A stretch of DNA of 64,000 bases from Edwardsiella tarda ATCC 15947 = NBRC 105688 (GCF_003113495.2 NZ_CP084506.1:2418001-2482000); one strand, 5' to 3'; positions 8,667 through 18,599 are shown, counted from the first letter of the stretch. Made by a program: numbers and translations. The notes: generated from the sequence alone by a model not told the origin.

Positions 8667-11600
8667 ATGGCTAAATTTTTTATCGATCGCCCCATCTTTG
8701 CCTGGGTTATCGCCATCATCATTAGCCTGGCCGGCCTGTTGGCCATCCGCGATCTCCCGATTGAACAGTATCCTGACTTGGCACCGCCGACGGTACGCAT
8801 CAGCGCCTCTTACCCCGGCGCCTCGGCACAGACGCTGGAAAACACCGTCACCCAGATCATCGAGCAGAACATGACCGGCCTGGATGGACTGATGTATATG
8901 TCCTCGCAGAGCAGCAGCAGCGGCAGCGCCTCCATCACCCTGACCTTCCAATCCGGCACCGATCCCAATGAGGCGATGCAACAGGTACAGAATCAGCTCA
9001 GCGCCGCCACCCGCAAGCTACCCCAAGAGGTACAGCAACAGGGGATCCGGGTCAGCAAGTCGGGGGACAGTAGCCTGATGACGGTGGCCTTCGTCTCCAC
9101 CGATGGCAGCATGGATCGCCAGGATATCGCCGACTATGTCGCCAGTAACCTGCAAGATCCCATCAGCCGCATCGAAGGCGTGGGCAGCGTCGATGCCTTC
9201 GGCTCCCAATACGCCATGCGCATCTGGCTCGACCCGATTAAGCTCAACCAGTTCGCCCTGACGACCCAAGACGTCGTCCAGGCCATCAAGAGCCAGAATA
9301 GCCAGATCGCCGTCGGCCAGATCGGCGCCACCCCGGCACTGCCCGGCCAGGCGCTCAACGCCACCTTGATGGCGCAGTCTCAGTTGCAGACGCCGAAGCA
9401 ATTCCGCGCCATCACCCTGCGGGTCAACAGCGACGGCTCGCTGGTCACGCTCGGCGATGTGGCGCAGGTCGAGCTGGGCGCGGAAAAGTACGACTATCTG
9501 TCACGCTTTAACGGCAAGCCAGCCACGGGGATGAGTATCAAGCTGGCCTCCGGCGCCAACGAACTGGCCACCGACGCCCGCGTGAAGGCCAAGCTAGCTC
9601 AGTTGGAACCCTACTTCCCTCACGGCCTCAAAGTCGAATACGCCTACGAGACCACGCCCTTTGTCAAAGCGGCGATCCAGGATGTGGTGAAGACCCTGTT
9701 CGAGGCCATCCTGTTGGTATTCCTGGTGATGTACCTCTTCCTGCAGAACCTGCGCGCCACCTTGATCCCCACCATCGCCGTGCCGGTGGTCTTGCTGGGG
9801 ACCTTCGCGGTGTTGCTCGCCATGGGCTATAGCATCAATACGCTCACCATGTTCGCCATGGTGCTGGCGATAGGGCTATTGGTGGATGACGCCATCGTGG
9901 TGGTAGAGAACGTCGAACGCGTGATGAGCGAAGAGGGGCTCTCAGCGCGCGAGGCGACCCGGAAGTCGATGGATCAGATCCAGGGTGCCCTGGTCGGGAT
10001 CGCCCTGGTGCTGTCGGCCGTCTTTGTGCCGATGGCCTTCTTCGGTGGGACTACCGGGGCGATTTACCGCCAGTTCTCCATCACCATCGTCTCGGCGATG
10101 ATCTTCTCGGTGCTGGTCGCCCTAATCCTCACTCCGGCACTCTGCGCGACCCTGCTACGTCCAATCGACAAGACGCAGTTACACGGCAAGAAAGGCTTTT
10201 TCGGTTGGTTTAACCGCACCTTCGAGCGTAGCGCCCTGCGCTATGAGAACGGTGTCGAGCGCGTGGTACGCAATGCCGGGCGCAGCATGTTGCTCTATCT
10301 ATTGATCCTCGCTGGCCTGGGCACGTTATACCTGCATCTGCCCACCTCCTTCCTCCCGTTGGAGGATCGCAGGGTGTTTATGACCCAGATCCAGTTACCG
10401 GTCGGTTCGACCCAGCAGGAGACACTGAAGGTGGTGGAGAAGGTGGAACACTATCTGCTGGTCGACGAGGGTAAGGATGTGCAATCGGTGTTCTCCATCG
10501 TCGGCGCAGGCCCTGGCGGCAACGGCCAGAACGTCGCCCGGATGTTCGTCCGCCTCAAACCCTGGGAGCAACGCCCGAACGATAGCGACAGCGCGGCCGC
10601 CATCGTCGAGCGTGCCAGTAAAGCGTTTGCCCAGATCCGTGAGGCCCGCGTCTTTGCCAGCAGCCCGTCGGCGATCTCTGGCCTGGGGAGTACCGCCGGC
10701 TTCGACATGGAGTTGGAGGACCACGCCGGTCTCGGCCACGACGCGCTGATGCAGGCACGCGACCAGTTGCTGGCCGCCGCCGCCAAGCAGCCGGCGCTGA
10801 CCCGCGTACGTCACAACGGCATGGACGATAGCCCACAGCTCCAAGTCAACATCGATCAACGCAAGGCGCAGGCGCTCGGGGTCAATATCGACGACATCAA
10901 CGACACTTTGAAAACCGCCTGGGGCTCCACCTATGTCAACGATTTCCTTAACCGTGGCCGGGTGAAAAAGGTCTATGTGCAGGGCGAGGCCGCCTACCGC
11001 ATGTTGCCGAGCGACATCGACAAATGGTATGTCCGCAACGCCCAGGGCGCGATGGTGCCTTTCTCTGCCTTTGCCAGCACCGATTGGCGCTATGGTTCGC
11101 CGCGGCTGGAGCGCTATAACGGCGCGGCAGCGGTCGAGATCGTCGGCGAGGCGGCGCCCGGCATCAGTACCGGACACGCGATGGATATCATGGAGCAGTT
11201 GGTTAGCGAGTTGCCCAGCGGCTTCGGGTTGGAGTGGACCGGCATGTCCTACCAGGAGCGCCTCTCCGGCGCCCAGGCACCGGCGCTGTATGCCCTCTCC
11301 CTGCTGGTGGTATTCCTCTGCCTGGCGGCCCTGTACGAGAGTTGGTCCATCCCCTTCTCGGTCATGCTGGTGGTACCACTTGGCGTGCTGGGCGCGGTCT
11401 GCGCCACCTGGCTGCGGGGACTGGAGAATGACGTCTATTTTCAGGTTGGCCTGTTGACCATCATCGGCCTGTCGGCCAAAAACGCCATCCTGATCGTCGA
11501 ATTCGCCAATGAGCTCAACCGTAACGGCAAGGATCTGCTGGCGGCGACATTGCAGGCCTGCCGCCTACGTCTGCGGCCGATCCTGATGACCTCGCTAGCC

Positions 11601-11783
11601 TTCATCTTCGGGGTGCTCCCCTTGGCGACCAGCCACGGCGCCGGCTCCGCCAGCCAACATGCCGTCGGTACCGGGGTGCTGGGTGGCATGGTTGCCGCGA
11701 CCCTGCTCTCGATCTACTTCGTCCCGTTGTTCTTTATCTTGGTTCGTCGCCGCTTCCCCGGAAAACCGAGCCACCACGCCTGA
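8667..11783 (+). CDS. acrD: AcrD, RND multidrug efflux pump (aminoglycoside type)
   Basis: Inner-membrane resistance-nodulation-division transporter that works with AcrA and TolC to expel aminoglycosides and other hydrophilic or anionic drugs. ATG 8667 gives [17 protein letters not shown], the standard N-terminus; the frame extends nine codons upstream without a good ribosome site. 1038 residues (E. coli 1037). Visible are the first membrane helix, the periplasmic porter repeats, the helix-4 proton relay in [19 protein letters not shown], and the second half with [16 protein letters not shown]. Sequence is closer to AcrD than AcrB, for example [20 protein letters not shown]. Stands alone between the winged-helix gene and ypfM; no acrA is next to it, as in E. 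coli. Confidence 0.94.
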   Translation: MAKFFIDRPIFAWVIAIIISLAGLLAIRDLPIEQYPDLAPPTVRISASYPGASAQTLENTVTQIIEQNMTGLDGLMYMSSQSSSSGSASITLTFQSGTDPNEAMQQVQNQLSAATRKLPQEVQQQGIRVSKSGDSSLMTVAFVSTDGSMDRQDIADYVASNLQDPISRIEGVGSVDAFGSQYAMRIWLDPIKLNQFALTTQDVVQAIKSQNSQIAVGQIGATPALPGQALNATLMAQSQLQTPKQFRAITLRVNSDGSLVTLGDVAQVELGAEKYDYLSRFNGKPATGMSIKLASGANELATDARVKAKLAQLEPYFPHGLKVEYAYETTPFVKAAIQDVVKTLFEAILLVFLVMYLFLQNLRATLIPTIAVPVVLLGTFAVLLAMGYSINTLTMFAMVLAIGLLVDDAIVVVENVERVMSEEGLSAREATRKSMDQIQGALVGIALVLSAVFVPMAFFGGTTGAIYRQFSITIVSAMIFSVLVALILTPALCATLLRPIDKTQLHGKKGFFGWFNRTFERSALRYENGVERVVRNAGRSMLLYLLILAGLGTLYLHLPTSFLPLEDRRVFMTQIQLPVGSTQQETLKVVEKVEHYLLVDEGKDVQSVFSIVGAGPGGNGQNVARMFVRLKPWEQRPNDSDSAAAIVERASKAFAQIREARVFASSPSAISGLGSTAGFDMELEDHAGLGHDALMQARDQLLAAAAKQPALTRVRHNGMDDSPQLQVNIDQRKAQALGVNIDDINDTLKTAWGSTYVNDFLNRGRVKKVYVQGEAAYRMLPSDIDKWYVRNAQGAMVPFSAFASTDWRYGSPRLERYNGAAAVEIVGEAAPGISTGHAMDIMEQLVSELPSGFGLEWTGMSYQERLSGAQAPALYALSLLVVFLCLAALYESWSIPFSVMLVVPLGVLGAVCATWLRGLENDVYFQVGLLTIIGLSAKNAILIVEFANELNRNGKDLLAATLQACRLRLRPILMTSLAFIFGVLPLATSHGAGSASQHAVGTGVLGGMVAATLLSIYFVPLFFILVRRRFPGKPSHHA

Positions 11784-11797
11784 GGCCAAAACGACGC

Positions 11798-11816
11798 CGC
11801 CCCCTTAACGGGGGCG
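11798..11816. terminator. GC hairpin between convergent acrD and ypfM
   Basis: CGCCCCC (11798-11804), loop TTAAC, GGGGGCG (11810-11816) follows acrD by 14 bases and precedes the ypfM stop by 9 bases. No T-run on the plus strand; on the minus strand a short TTTT appears several bases later. Possible shared terminator. Confidence 0.4.
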
Positions 11817-11825
11817 AGGGATCGG

Positions 11826-11903
11826 CTACTCCTGTTGTTGTTCCCGTTGGTTCAAAATAAATTCAATAAATGACTTCCAGGTATCCAATTCTTTATCAAT
11901 CAT
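11826..11903 (-). CDS. ypfM: YpfM-like micro-protein, 25 residues
   Basis: A very short frame from ATG 11903 to TAG 11826 encodes MIDKELDTWKSFIEFILNQR and then EQQQE. E. coli YpfM (19 residues, MIERELGNWKDFIEVMLRK, from memory) lies in the same place next to acrD and shares M-I-x-x-E-L-x-x-W-K-x-F-I-E. The peptide should form one amphipathic helix. The ribosome site is weak (AAAGATACGAAA before ATG), and a TATAAC lies about 25 bases upstream as a possible -10. Function is unknown in any species. Sequence similarity plus identical location make it likely real. Confidence 0.75.
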   Translation of the reverse strand: MIDKELDTWKSFIEFILNQREQQQE

Positions 11904-11998
11904 TTTCGTATCTTTATTAAGTTATAGGGAAAATAGCGTCTGCATAATAACTCGCCATCCGCCGGTGGTGAAGTTTTCAGCGGATAAATTTCGTGCTG

Positions 11999-12018
11999 TG
12001 TCACGCGAGCGCGTGACA
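11999..12018. repeat. Perfect 9-bp inverted repeat between ypfM and yffB
   Basis: TGTCACGCG-AG-CGCGTGACA is a perfect palindrome apart from its 2-base centre. It sits in a gene-free stretch between divergent ypfM and yffB. The two-base centre is too short for an RNA hairpin loop without opening pairs, so a dimeric regulator operator is the simpler reading. No known consensus was recognised. Nothing else was identified in 11904-12207. Confidence 0.5.
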
Positions 12019-12207
12019 TCCCGCCGCGCTCCACCGCCATCCCCGCGCCTAACGTCTGGCCGAGCGAGCGCATAAGCCGCATGGTGCGAAGGGGGCGAGA
12101 CGCGGAAAGCAAGGGGGACGGCGACGCCCCAGGCGGTGCGGCAAGGGTAGATCCCACGGCAGAATTACCGCATTATGGAGCCTTCGCACAGCAAAGGTAA
12201 CAGTATC

Positions 12208-12591
12208 ATGACCACTCCGTCATCTTCCCCTGCGCCGGTGATCTACGGCATTAAGAACTGCGATACGGTAAAAAAGGCCCGCAAGTGGCTGGATGAACGG
12301 CAGATCGCCTACCGCTTTCATGACTACCGCAGCGATGGCCTGGAAGCGGCGCTGTTACACGGCTTTATCGCCCGGCTGGGGGTCACGGCGCTGCTGAATA
12401 CGCGCGGCACCACCTGGCGGGGGCTGGATGAGGCCACCCGCGCCCAGGCGCAGCAAGCGGAGGGGGCGCTACAGCTCATGCTGGCTCACCCGGCGCTGAT
12501 CAAACGCCCGCTGCTGCAACAGGGCGAACGGCTGTTATTGGGCTTCAAGGCCGAGACATACGCGGCCTTTTTCGCCGAGGAGGCGCTATGA
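12208..12591 (+). CDS. yffB: YffB, Spx/ArsC-family thioredoxin-fold protein
   Basis: 127-residue member of the arsenate-reductase-like (ArsC/Spx) family. The motif [19 protein letters not shown] near the N-terminus contains the single conserved cysteine, and [14 protein letters not shown] and IKRPLL are conserved further on. Start ATG 12208 is used, with an AAGG site about 10 bases upstream; earlier codons are not conserved. Its stop overlaps dapE by ATGA, as in related genomes. The biochemical role of YffB is not established; glutathione-dependent reductase activity has been suggested for the family. Confidence 0.9.
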   Translation: MTTPSSSPAPVIYGIKNCDTVKKARKWLDERQIAYRFHDYRSDGLEAALLHGFIARLGVTALLNTRGTTWRGLDEATRAQAQQAEGALQLMLAHPALIKRPLLQQGERLLLGFKAETYAAFFAEEAL

Positions 12592-13721
12592 CGCTCTGCC
12601 CCGTTCTCGCCTTGGCGCAACAGCTGATCCGTTGCCCTTCGCTGAGTCCCGACGATGCCGGGTGCCAAGAGATCCTGATGGCGCGCCTGCGCGCCCTGGA
12701 CTTCCATATCGAAGCGATGCCGCACGGTGAGACGCGTAATCTGTGGGCCTGGCGTGGCGGTGAGGGACCGGTGTTGGCCTTCGCCGGCCATACGGACGTC
12801 GTGCCGCCCGGCGATGAACGCCAGTGGCGCCATCCCCCCTTCACCCCGACACTCGAAGACGGCCTGCTATATGGTCGCGGCGCCGCCGATATGAAGGGCT
12901 CACTGGCGGCGATGATCGTCGCCGCCGAACGTTTCGTCGCCGCCCATCCTACACACGCCGGTCGCCTGGCCTTCCTGATCACCTCCGACGAGGAGGCCAG
13001 TGCCCGCGACGGTACCGTGCGCGTGGTCGAAACCCTGATAGCGCGCGGCGAACGCCTCGACTACTGTCTGGTGGGCGAGCCCTCCAGCGAGCAACGCCTC
13101 GGCGACGTGGTCAAGAATGGTCGACGCGGCTCCATCACCGCCGATCTGACCGTGCACGGCATTCAGGGACATGTCGCCTATCCGCATCTGGCCGACAATC
13201 CGGTACACCGTGCCGCGCCGATGCTGGCCGAACTGGTCGCCATCGAATGGGATCGCGGCAACGATTTCTTCCCCCCCACCAGCCTGCAGATCGCCAACCT
13301 CGCCGCCGGTACCGGCAGCAACAACGTGATCCCCGGCGAGTTGTATGTGCAATTCAATCTACGCTTCAGTACCGAGTCGAGCGTCGAGTCGATCCAGCAA
13401 CGGGTGACGGCGTTGCTCGAGCGCCATGGGTTGCGCTACACCCTCAACTGGTCGCTCTCCGGCCTGCCCTTCCTCACGCCCGGCGGCGCGCTGGTCGAGG
13501 CGGTCGTCGATGCCGTCAACTGTTACGCGGGTCAGGCGCCACGCCTGTTAACCACGGGTGGCACCTCCGACGGGCGCTTTATCGCCCGTATGGGGGCGCA
13601 GGTGGTCGAACTGGGGCCACTCAACGCCACCATTCACAAAGTCGATGAATGCGTCAGCGCCGCCGATCTCCAGCGCCTCTGCCGTATGTATCAACGCATC
13701 ATGGAGCGACTCCTCGCATGA
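12588..13721 (+). CDS. dapE: DapE, succinyl-diaminopimelate desuccinylase
   Basis: Cytoplasmic zinc metallo-hydrolase that converts N-succinyl-LL-diaminopimelate to LL-diaminopimelate for lysine and peptidoglycan synthesis. M20 family signatures are present: [10 protein letters not shown] (metal-binding His and Asp), [17 protein letters not shown] (catalytic and metal-binding Glu pair) and CLVGEPSS. The C-terminal [20 protein letters not shown] matches the family. 377 residues, normal length. Translationally coupled to yffB upstream and to the M15 peptidase downstream by ATGA overlaps. Confidence 0.97.
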   Translation: MTLCPVLALAQQLIRCPSLSPDDAGCQEILMARLRALDFHIEAMPHGETRNLWAWRGGEGPVLAFAGHTDVVPPGDERQWRHPPFTPTLEDGLLYGRGAADMKGSLAAMIVAAERFVAAHPTHAGRLAFLITSDEEASARDGTVRVVETLIARGERLDYCLVGEPSSEQRLGDVVKNGRRGSITADLTVHGIQGHVAYPHLADNPVHRAAPMLAELVAIEWDRGNDFFPPTSLQIANLAAGTGSNNVIPGELYVQFNLRFSTESSVESIQQRVTALLERHGLRYTLNWSLSGLPFLTPGGALVEAVVDAVNCYAGQAPRLLTTGGTSDGRFIARMGAQVVELGPLNATIHKVDECVSAADLQRLCRMYQRIMERLLA

Positions 13722-14398
13722 TCACCCCCGCGATGTTAACCGGCCAAAGCAGCGACCATCTGGTGGCGCTGTGCGGCCATCACCGCCTGCAACGGCCAGC
13801 TGCCGAGGCATTTCTCGCCATGCAACGGCGGGCGCAAGCGGATGGCATTGATCTCCAGCCCGCCAGCACCTTCCGCGACTTCGCCCGCCAACAGCGCATC
13901 TGGAACGACAAGTTCCATGGCCGCCGTCCGCTGCTGGACGCCGACAGCCGCCCGATCCAGGCCGACACGCTCGCGCCCGACGCGCGCTGCCAGGCTATCT
14001 TGCGTTGGTCGGCGCTACCCGGTGCCAGCCGCCACCATTGGGGCAGCGATCTCGATGTCTATGATGTCGCGGCGCTGCCTTCGGAAGCACGACTCCAACT
14101 GGAGCCGTGGGAGTACCAAGCCGGTGGCTATTTCCTTCCGCTGACGCGCTGGTTGGACGCGCACATGGCCGAGTTCGACTTCTACCGCCCATTCACAGGC
14201 AACGCGCCTGCCGGCGTCGCCGCCGAGCCCTGGCACCTGAGCTATCGGCCGTTGGCGCAGCAGGCCGAAACGCAACTCACGCCGACGTTATTGCTGGCGG
14301 CCTGGCAGGATCACGAGATCGCCGGGCGCGACTGGCTCACGGCGAATATGGCGACGATCTTCGCACGTTACATTCATACCCAGGAGGGGAAACAATGA
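13718..14398 (+). CDS. M15-family (VanY-like) D-alanyl-D-alanine carboxypeptidase
   Basis: 226-residue protein with the zinc-peptidase signature of the VanY/M15 family: [13 protein letters not shown] supplies the HxxxxxxD metal site and EPWHLSY the catalytic Glu and third metal ligand His. No signal peptide or membrane segment precedes the domain, so it should be cytosolic. ATG 13718 overlaps the dapE stop and TGA overlaps ypfN, so it is fully inside the operon. A cytosolic enzyme could trim D-Ala from recycled muropeptides or precursors, but the substrate is inferred. I do not recall an equivalent at this spot in E. coli K-12. Confidence 0.85.
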   Translation: MITPAMLTGQSSDHLVALCGHHRLQRPAAEAFLAMQRRAQADGIDLQPASTFRDFARQQRIWNDKFHGRRPLLDADSRPIQADTLAPDARCQAILRWSALPGASRHHWGSDLDVYDVAALPSEARLQLEPWEYQAGGYFLPLTRWLDAHMAEFDFYRPFTGNAPAGVAAEPWHLSYRPLAQQAETQLTPTLLLAAWQDHEIAGRDWLTANMATIFARYIHTQEGKQ

Positions 14399-14601
14399 GT
14401 TGGCTGGCAGACTATTGGTGGCTGATCTTGCTGGTCTTGATCGGGATGATCTGGAACGGGATCAAGGCGCTGATGCGCCTCGATCCCAAGCGCTATTTAG
14501 ACCATCGTCCCCCCTTGCCGCCTCACCGCGACAATAACGCCCAGTGGGATGCGGATGACGACTGGCCAAAGGCGGATAAAGGGCGCAAGCCACGCCCGTA
14601 A
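14395..14601 (+). CDS. ypfN: YpfN, UPF0370 small membrane protein
   Basis: 68 residues: one N-terminal membrane helix ([20 protein letters not shown]) followed by a charged tail with LPPHRDNNAQWDADDDWPK, the family hallmark. Same size as E. coli YpfN. Starts at ATG 14395, overlapping the peptidase stop. Function unknown. Last gene of the yffB-dapE-M15-ypfN operon, and convergent with the broken ypfH 12 bases away. Confidence 0.92.
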   Translation: MSWLADYWWLILLVLIGMIWNGIKALMRLDPKRYLDHRPPLPPHRDNNAQWDADDDWPKADKGRKPRP

Positions 14602-14613
14602 CGTCCGCACGCC

Positions 14614-15287
14614 TCAGCGGTAGGCCACGATCTCCCCACGCTTACCGCTGAGCGCCTCGTCCCAGTAACGCTGAGGGATGTAACTCAACAGGCGACTCAT
14701 CGCCGCCTCCATCAAGTCATCATTGATGGCGTGCCCCACCGACGCCGTATCCAGCGTCACATCGGTTCCTGTCGCGCGCAGGCGCGCCTCCATCGCCTGA
14801 GCCTCGGCGAGCGCGACTCGCTCATCCTCGCTGCCGTGTAGCAGGTGGATCACCGTATTCCCCAGCTTATCCTGCGGCAAGGTCGCGAATCGCCCGCTGA
14901 AGGCGATCACCCGTCCGGCCAGATCGGCTTCGCAACGCACCGCCTCCAACGCCATGATCGCTCCCTGGGAGAAGCCGACCAAGGCGGTAGCCTGGTAACC
15001 GACGCCGCTCACTCGCTGCCAATGACGTACCTGTGCAATAAATGCGGCATCATCGCCGCAATGCACTGCGCCTCGTCCTCCGCCTGCGGCGCATACCACT
15101 GCCATCCCGCGCCATCGGGACTCACCTCGGGTGAGCCGAGGCTGACCACCAACGCCTGAGGAAAGGCGCGGGCGAAATACCCGCCGATCTGCCCCATCGC
15201 CACCGGATTATCGCCCGCGGTGTGAAACAGTAAGATCAGTTGCTGCGGCGCCCCATCGGGCTGCTGCACCACATGATGATGTTCCAT
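14614..15287 (-). pseudogene. ypfH: ypfH esterase, broken by a single-base frameshift
   Basis: Two overlapping frames together cover the alpha/beta-hydrolase YpfH. The first (from ATG 15287, MEHHHVVQQPDGAPQQLILL) runs through the oxyanion-side region LLFHTAGDNPVAMG and is lost after IAAMMP. The second frame carries FIAQVRHWQRVSGVGYQATA and the nucleophile elbow GFSQGAIM, then the catalytic-Asp and His regions (HGSEDERV, VGHAIND). The switch falls around 15041-15050: one extra base between CCG and CATTTATT would restore P-A-F-I-A-Q. The total span of 674 bases is one short of a multiple of three, consistent with one deletion. Either a real pseudogene or a sequencing error. Confidence 0.85.
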
Positions 15288-15443
15288 AATCGACTCCTTC
15301 GGCGCGCCTGGCTTGCCGTTGGTATACGACGCTAGCGCGAGCGGCGCGCGTAATCACAAACTCGCACTTATCTTCTCTACGTTATGACTATACGCTCAGG
15401 TCGACGCCGATGCCTAGTGGCCGTCGGCACCGCCTTTGTGGTG

Positions 15444-17414
15444 TCAAGATGACGCCTGCGCCGCCAAGGCCTCGGCCACGGCGCGACGCAGAGCGGCGAT
15501 CAGGCCACGCCGCCCACAGACGCCAGATGGTGGGGATAGACGCGCCAGATCGCCCTGCTGTTGGCGCAGCTGTAGCAACAACGGCGGCAGGGCCGACGCA
15601 GGGCTCGCCGCCAGGAAGCGCAACAGGGCAGGACAGACGCTCTCATAGGGGCGCGCATGGTGCGCGAACCCGATTAGCTCACGCCGGTCGGCCTCATCGG
15701 GCGCCATGGCCGCCAAGGGCGTCAGCGGCAACGACAACCCGGTCTGCGCCATCAACCAGTGAGCATCACGTGCCAGGCGTAGGGCCAGACGCTCAGCCAA
15801 GGCCCGCCCCGCCGGGGTCAAGGGGTAGAGCGCCATGGCGCTATAACATCCGCTACTGGCCTCGCGTTGCGTCCCAACACGCACCAGCGTAAAACCGCAA
15901 CGCTGCCAGAAGGCCCATAAGGAGGCGGTATAACCGAAGCTCACGGAGAGAAAATCCATCGCCTGCCCACGCGCCTGCGACACCGCCTCACTCATCAGCG
16001 CCGTCGCCACACCGCGCCGACGCATTCCCGCCCGCACCGCGATGCGGCTAACACGCCAGGAGCGTAATTGCGGCGCGATAACCTCACCGCCATGCGCGGC
16101 CAACGACTGCGCGACCAGGCTACCACGCGGGCGCCGTTCACCGGCCCACACCGCCTGTGCCAAATCGGCGCTCAGCCCCCCCTCCTCCACCAACCACAGC
16201 GCCCCCTGCACCCGCTCCGCGCCCAACGCCGCGCACAGATGCTGGCCGGGCGCATCCATCAGGCGACGGAGGTCGAGCGGCGAAGTGCGATAGTGCGCAC
16301 TGGTTAGCAACATGTAGAAGTCACGCATGCGTGGCGCGGCCGTCTGCCATTGCGCCTGGTTCAGCCAACGCAACGCCGTCACCGGCGCCACGGCCTGATC
16401 GTCGACCTCGCTAAACAGCAACGCCGCATTCAGCCACGCCTCCAGCGGGTCGCTGGCAGCCCAGCGCAACGGCTGATCCAGATGATGGATGCGACAGTCG
16501 GGTAATGCCGAGCAAAATTTGAGCAGGAAGCCGCGTCCCGTCCCCTCGTACCCCTGCACGGTGGTGGTCATCAACACCCGGGGAAAGGCGGCGATCAGCC
16601 GCTGTAACAGGGGCGCCGGGATCGCCGCCGCCTCGTCGATCAACAACCAGTCAGGCAGCGACTCCCCCGCCTCGATGCGCAGCAGCAGCGCATCCGGTGC
16701 GACGAAGGGCAACGCCGCCAGCGCCTGCTGCACCCGCGCCGCCGAGACCCGCGCCGGTGCCGTCAATAGGCAGCGCCCCGCGAGGCGCGTCGCCAACATG
16801 CCGCTCAGGGTGGATTTACCCCGACCACGCGGCCCCAGCACCACATTCACCGCCGCCGGATGCGCCAAGGCGGTGAGGATCGCCTCTTGCTGTGCCGTCG
16901 GCGCACCATCCGGTGGCTGCCAATCCGCACAGGCCAGCGGTGCCGGGGGCGGGCACGCCTCCCCCTGGCGCCACAGCGTCACCCCGGAGGCCTCGCTCAG
17001 GGTACGCTGGAGATGGTAAACGAAATGTGGCGTCGCGCTAGGCTGCTCGCCCTCACTCCAGCGCAGGCTGTCCGGGTCGGCATGCTGCGGCCACGCCGAC
17101 CAGGGCGGCGTCAATAGGATCAGCCAGCTCCCCGCGCGTAAGGTTCCGGCGAGCGCCGCCAACGCCTCCGCGTGGCAACCGCTATGCCAATCCAACAACG
17201 CGTGACCCAACTCGCGTCCTAGCAGGGTTCGTATCTGACTAAACGACAAGGCTTGGCAACCCGCGGGAGCCGGGCTGCCGCACCAACTCACCTCAGCGAG
17301 CGAGGCGATGGCGCGCAAGGCTTGGCTACGGCACCAGTCGGCGTCACCGCTGATCACCAACAGGCGGCGGATACCGGCACGACGCATGGCAGGAAGCGAG
17401 GCGGAAAGAGGCAT
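15444..17414 (-). CDS. tmcA: TmcA, tRNA(Met) cytidine acetyltransferase
   Basis: ATP-dependent enzyme that makes N4-acetylcytidine at the wobble position of elongator tRNA-Met, protecting against misreading of AUA. 656 residues (E. coli 671). Domain order is visible: an N-terminal DUF1726-like domain, a RecD-type helicase module with Walker A LGPRGRGKST (about 193-202) and Walker B LLIDEAAAIP, then a GNAT acetyltransferase part (SRIAVRAGMRRRGVATALM) and a C-terminal tRNA-binding segment. Start ATG 17414. In E. coli ypfJ lies between tmcA and purC; no such gene is present here. Confidence 0.94.
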   Translation of the reverse strand: MPLSASLPAMRRAGIRRLLVISGDADWCRSQALRAIASLAEVSWCGSPAPAGCQALSFSQIRTLLGRELGHALLDWHSGCHAEALAALAGTLRAGSWLILLTPPWSAWPQHADPDSLRWSEGEQPSATPHFVYHLQRTLSEASGVTLWRQGEACPPPAPLACADWQPPDGAPTAQQEAILTALAHPAAVNVVLGPRGRGKSTLSGMLATRLAGRCLLTAPARVSAARVQQALAALPFVAPDALLLRIEAGESLPDWLLIDEAAAIPAPLLQRLIAAFPRVLMTTTVQGYEGTGRGFLLKFCSALPDCRIHHLDQPLRWAASDPLEAWLNAALLFSEVDDQAVAPVTALRWLNQAQWQTAAPRMRDFYMLLTSAHYRTSPLDLRRLMDAPGQHLCAALGAERVQGALWLVEEGGLSADLAQAVWAGERRPRGSLVAQSLAAHGGEVIAPQLRSWRVSRIAVRAGMRRRGVATALMSEAVSQARGQAMDFLSVSFGYTASLWAFWQRCGFTLVRVGTQREASSGCYSAMALYPLTPAGRALAERLALRLARDAHWLMAQTGLSLPLTPLAAMAPDEADRRELIGFAHHARPYESVCPALLRFLAASPASALPPLLLQLRQQQGDLARLSPPSGVCGRRGLIAALRRAVAEALAAQASS

Positions 17415-17695
17415 GGTGCGATCACGTTCACGTTAGTTTCACGGGAGAAAGTGCGGAGTATAACAGCATTTCCCCCTAACCCGTGTCGGATAGACGGGAA
17501 TGGAGGGGATGGCGAGTGTGGATGAGATCAGGCCGCCGTCACGTCGCCAGAAGGCGTGCCAGCAATCGGAGGACAGGGCGAGAAGGCGGCGTAGCGATAA
17601 CGACGGCAGGGCCCACCCCGATAACCCTCGATAACCGATACGCCAAAGGCACAGCCACGCTCAGGAGCGGCGCGCCCAATCCGCGCCGGAAACAG
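17415..17695. other. Gene-free gap where ypfJ would be expected
   Basis: About 280 bases upstream of tmcA and downstream of purC, containing no open frame with family similarity on either strand that I could recognise. It must hold the tmcA promoter; no confident -35/-10 pair was picked out. In E. coli the ypfJ gene occupies this position, so this may be a deletion scar. Confidence 0.4.
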
Positions 17696-17718
17696 CGACG
17701 GGGCCTCACACCCCGTCG
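17696..17718 (-). terminator. Putative terminator of purC
   Basis: CGACGGGG (17696-17703) and CCCCGTCG (17711-17718) form an 8-bp stem with a 7-base loop, just past the purC stop. Read on the minus strand the stem is followed by CTGTTT, a weak T-tract. Confidence 0.55.
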
Positions 17719-17728
17719 ATCGTTAGGC

Positions 17729-18442
17729 TCAGTCGAGCACTACACCCAAGCGATGCGCGACCTCTTCGTAGGCCTCGATCAACCCGCCCAGATTCTGGCG
17801 GAAGCGATCCTTATCCATCTTCTCCAGCGTCACCTTATCCCACAGTCGGCTACCATCCGGGGAGAACTCGTCGCCCAGCACCACTTCCCCCTTGAATAGG
17901 CCAAACTCCAGTTTAAAGTCGACCAGGATCAGCCCGGCGTCATCAAACAGTTGACTAAGCACCTCGTTGGCCCGATAGCTTAGCGCCTTCATCTGAGCCA
18001 GATGCGCGTCGCTGACCCAACCGAAGGTACGGCAGTAGGATTCATTCACCATCGGATCATGCATCGCATCGTTCTTCAGGAACAGATCGAACAACGGCGG
18101 GTTCAGCACTTTCCCCTCTTCGATGCCCAGGCGCTTCACCAGCGAGCCCGCGGCGCGGTTACGGATCACGCACTCCACCGGCACCATCTCCAGCTTCTTC
18201 ACCAACACCTCGGTGTCGGACAACAGACGCTCCATCTGCGTTGGGATCCCGGCCTCCTCCAGCTTGGTCATGATGAAGTGATTAAACTTGTTGTTCACCA
18301 TCCCCTTGCGATCAAACTGCTCAATGCGCTGGCCATCCAGAGCTGACGTATCGTTACGGAACGACAGAATCAGCAGATCCGGATTATCCGTGGCATAGAC
18401 CGTCTTGGCTTTGCCACGATACAACTCAGCGAGCTTTTGCAT
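17729..18442 (-). CDS. purC: PurC, SAICAR synthetase
   Basis: Ligates aspartate to CAIR using ATP in purine synthesis. 237 residues, the same as E. coli. Conserved stretches are visible: [13 protein letters not shown] at the N-terminus (nucleotide site), [21 protein letters not shown], and LVDFKLEFG. Start ATG 18442. The promoter region carries a PurR-like operator and a perfect TATAAT on the minus strand. bamC lies upstream in the same direction but is separated by a strong terminator. Confidence 0.97.
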   Translation of the reverse strand: MQKLAELYRGKAKTVYATDNPDLLILSFRNDTSALDGQRIEQFDRKGMVNNKFNHFIMTKLEEAGIPTQMERLLSDTEVLVKKLEMVPVECVIRNRAAGSLVKRLGIEEGKVLNPPLFDLFLKNDAMHDPMVNESYCRTFGWVSDAHLAQMKALSYRANEVLSQLFDDAGLILVDFKLEFGLFKGEVVLGDEFSPDGSRLWDKVTLEKMDKDRFRQNLGGLIEAYEEVAHRLGVVLD

Positions 18443-18515
18443 TTTGCGTACTCCATAGGTTAAGAACAGAATAAACCGAAGCGTTCGGAGGCGGCGTTAC
18501 CGCCGGATGAGGGGC

Positions 18516-18541
18516 ATTATACGCCAGCCAAACGATTGCGT
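18516..18541 (-). promoter_or_regulatory. purC promoter with PurR operator
   Basis: On the minus strand 18541-18526 reads ACGCAATCGTTTGGCT, matching the PurR consensus ACGCAAACGTTTGCGT at 13 of 16 positions. It is followed by TATAAT at 18521-18516, a perfect -10 element. The operator lies across the -35 region, the arrangement expected for repression of purC by PurR with hypoxanthine or guanine. Confidence 0.75.
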
Positions 18542-18557
18542 GGAGAAAAAAATGCAG

Positions 18558-18580
18558 AAAAAAGGGGGCCGAGGCCCCCT
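18558..18580 (-). terminator. Intrinsic terminator of dapA-bamC
   Basis: AGGGGGC (18563-18569), loop CGAG read from either strand, GCCCCCT (18574-18580); on the minus strand it is followed by TTTTTT. It begins 20 bases after the bamC stop and separates bamC from purC. Strong canonical form. Confidence 0.85.
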
Positions 18581-18599
18581 GATGCGTGATCGTCGCAGA

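Noticed and set aside
10395..11177. 260-residue open frame antisense to acrD
   Set aside because: Shadow of GC-rich codons of acrD; no motif and no ribosome site.
12824..13648. 274-residue arginine-rich frame overlapping dapE
   Set aside because: Same strand, wrong frame, low-complexity Arg/Gly/Ser composition; dapE has all family motifs.
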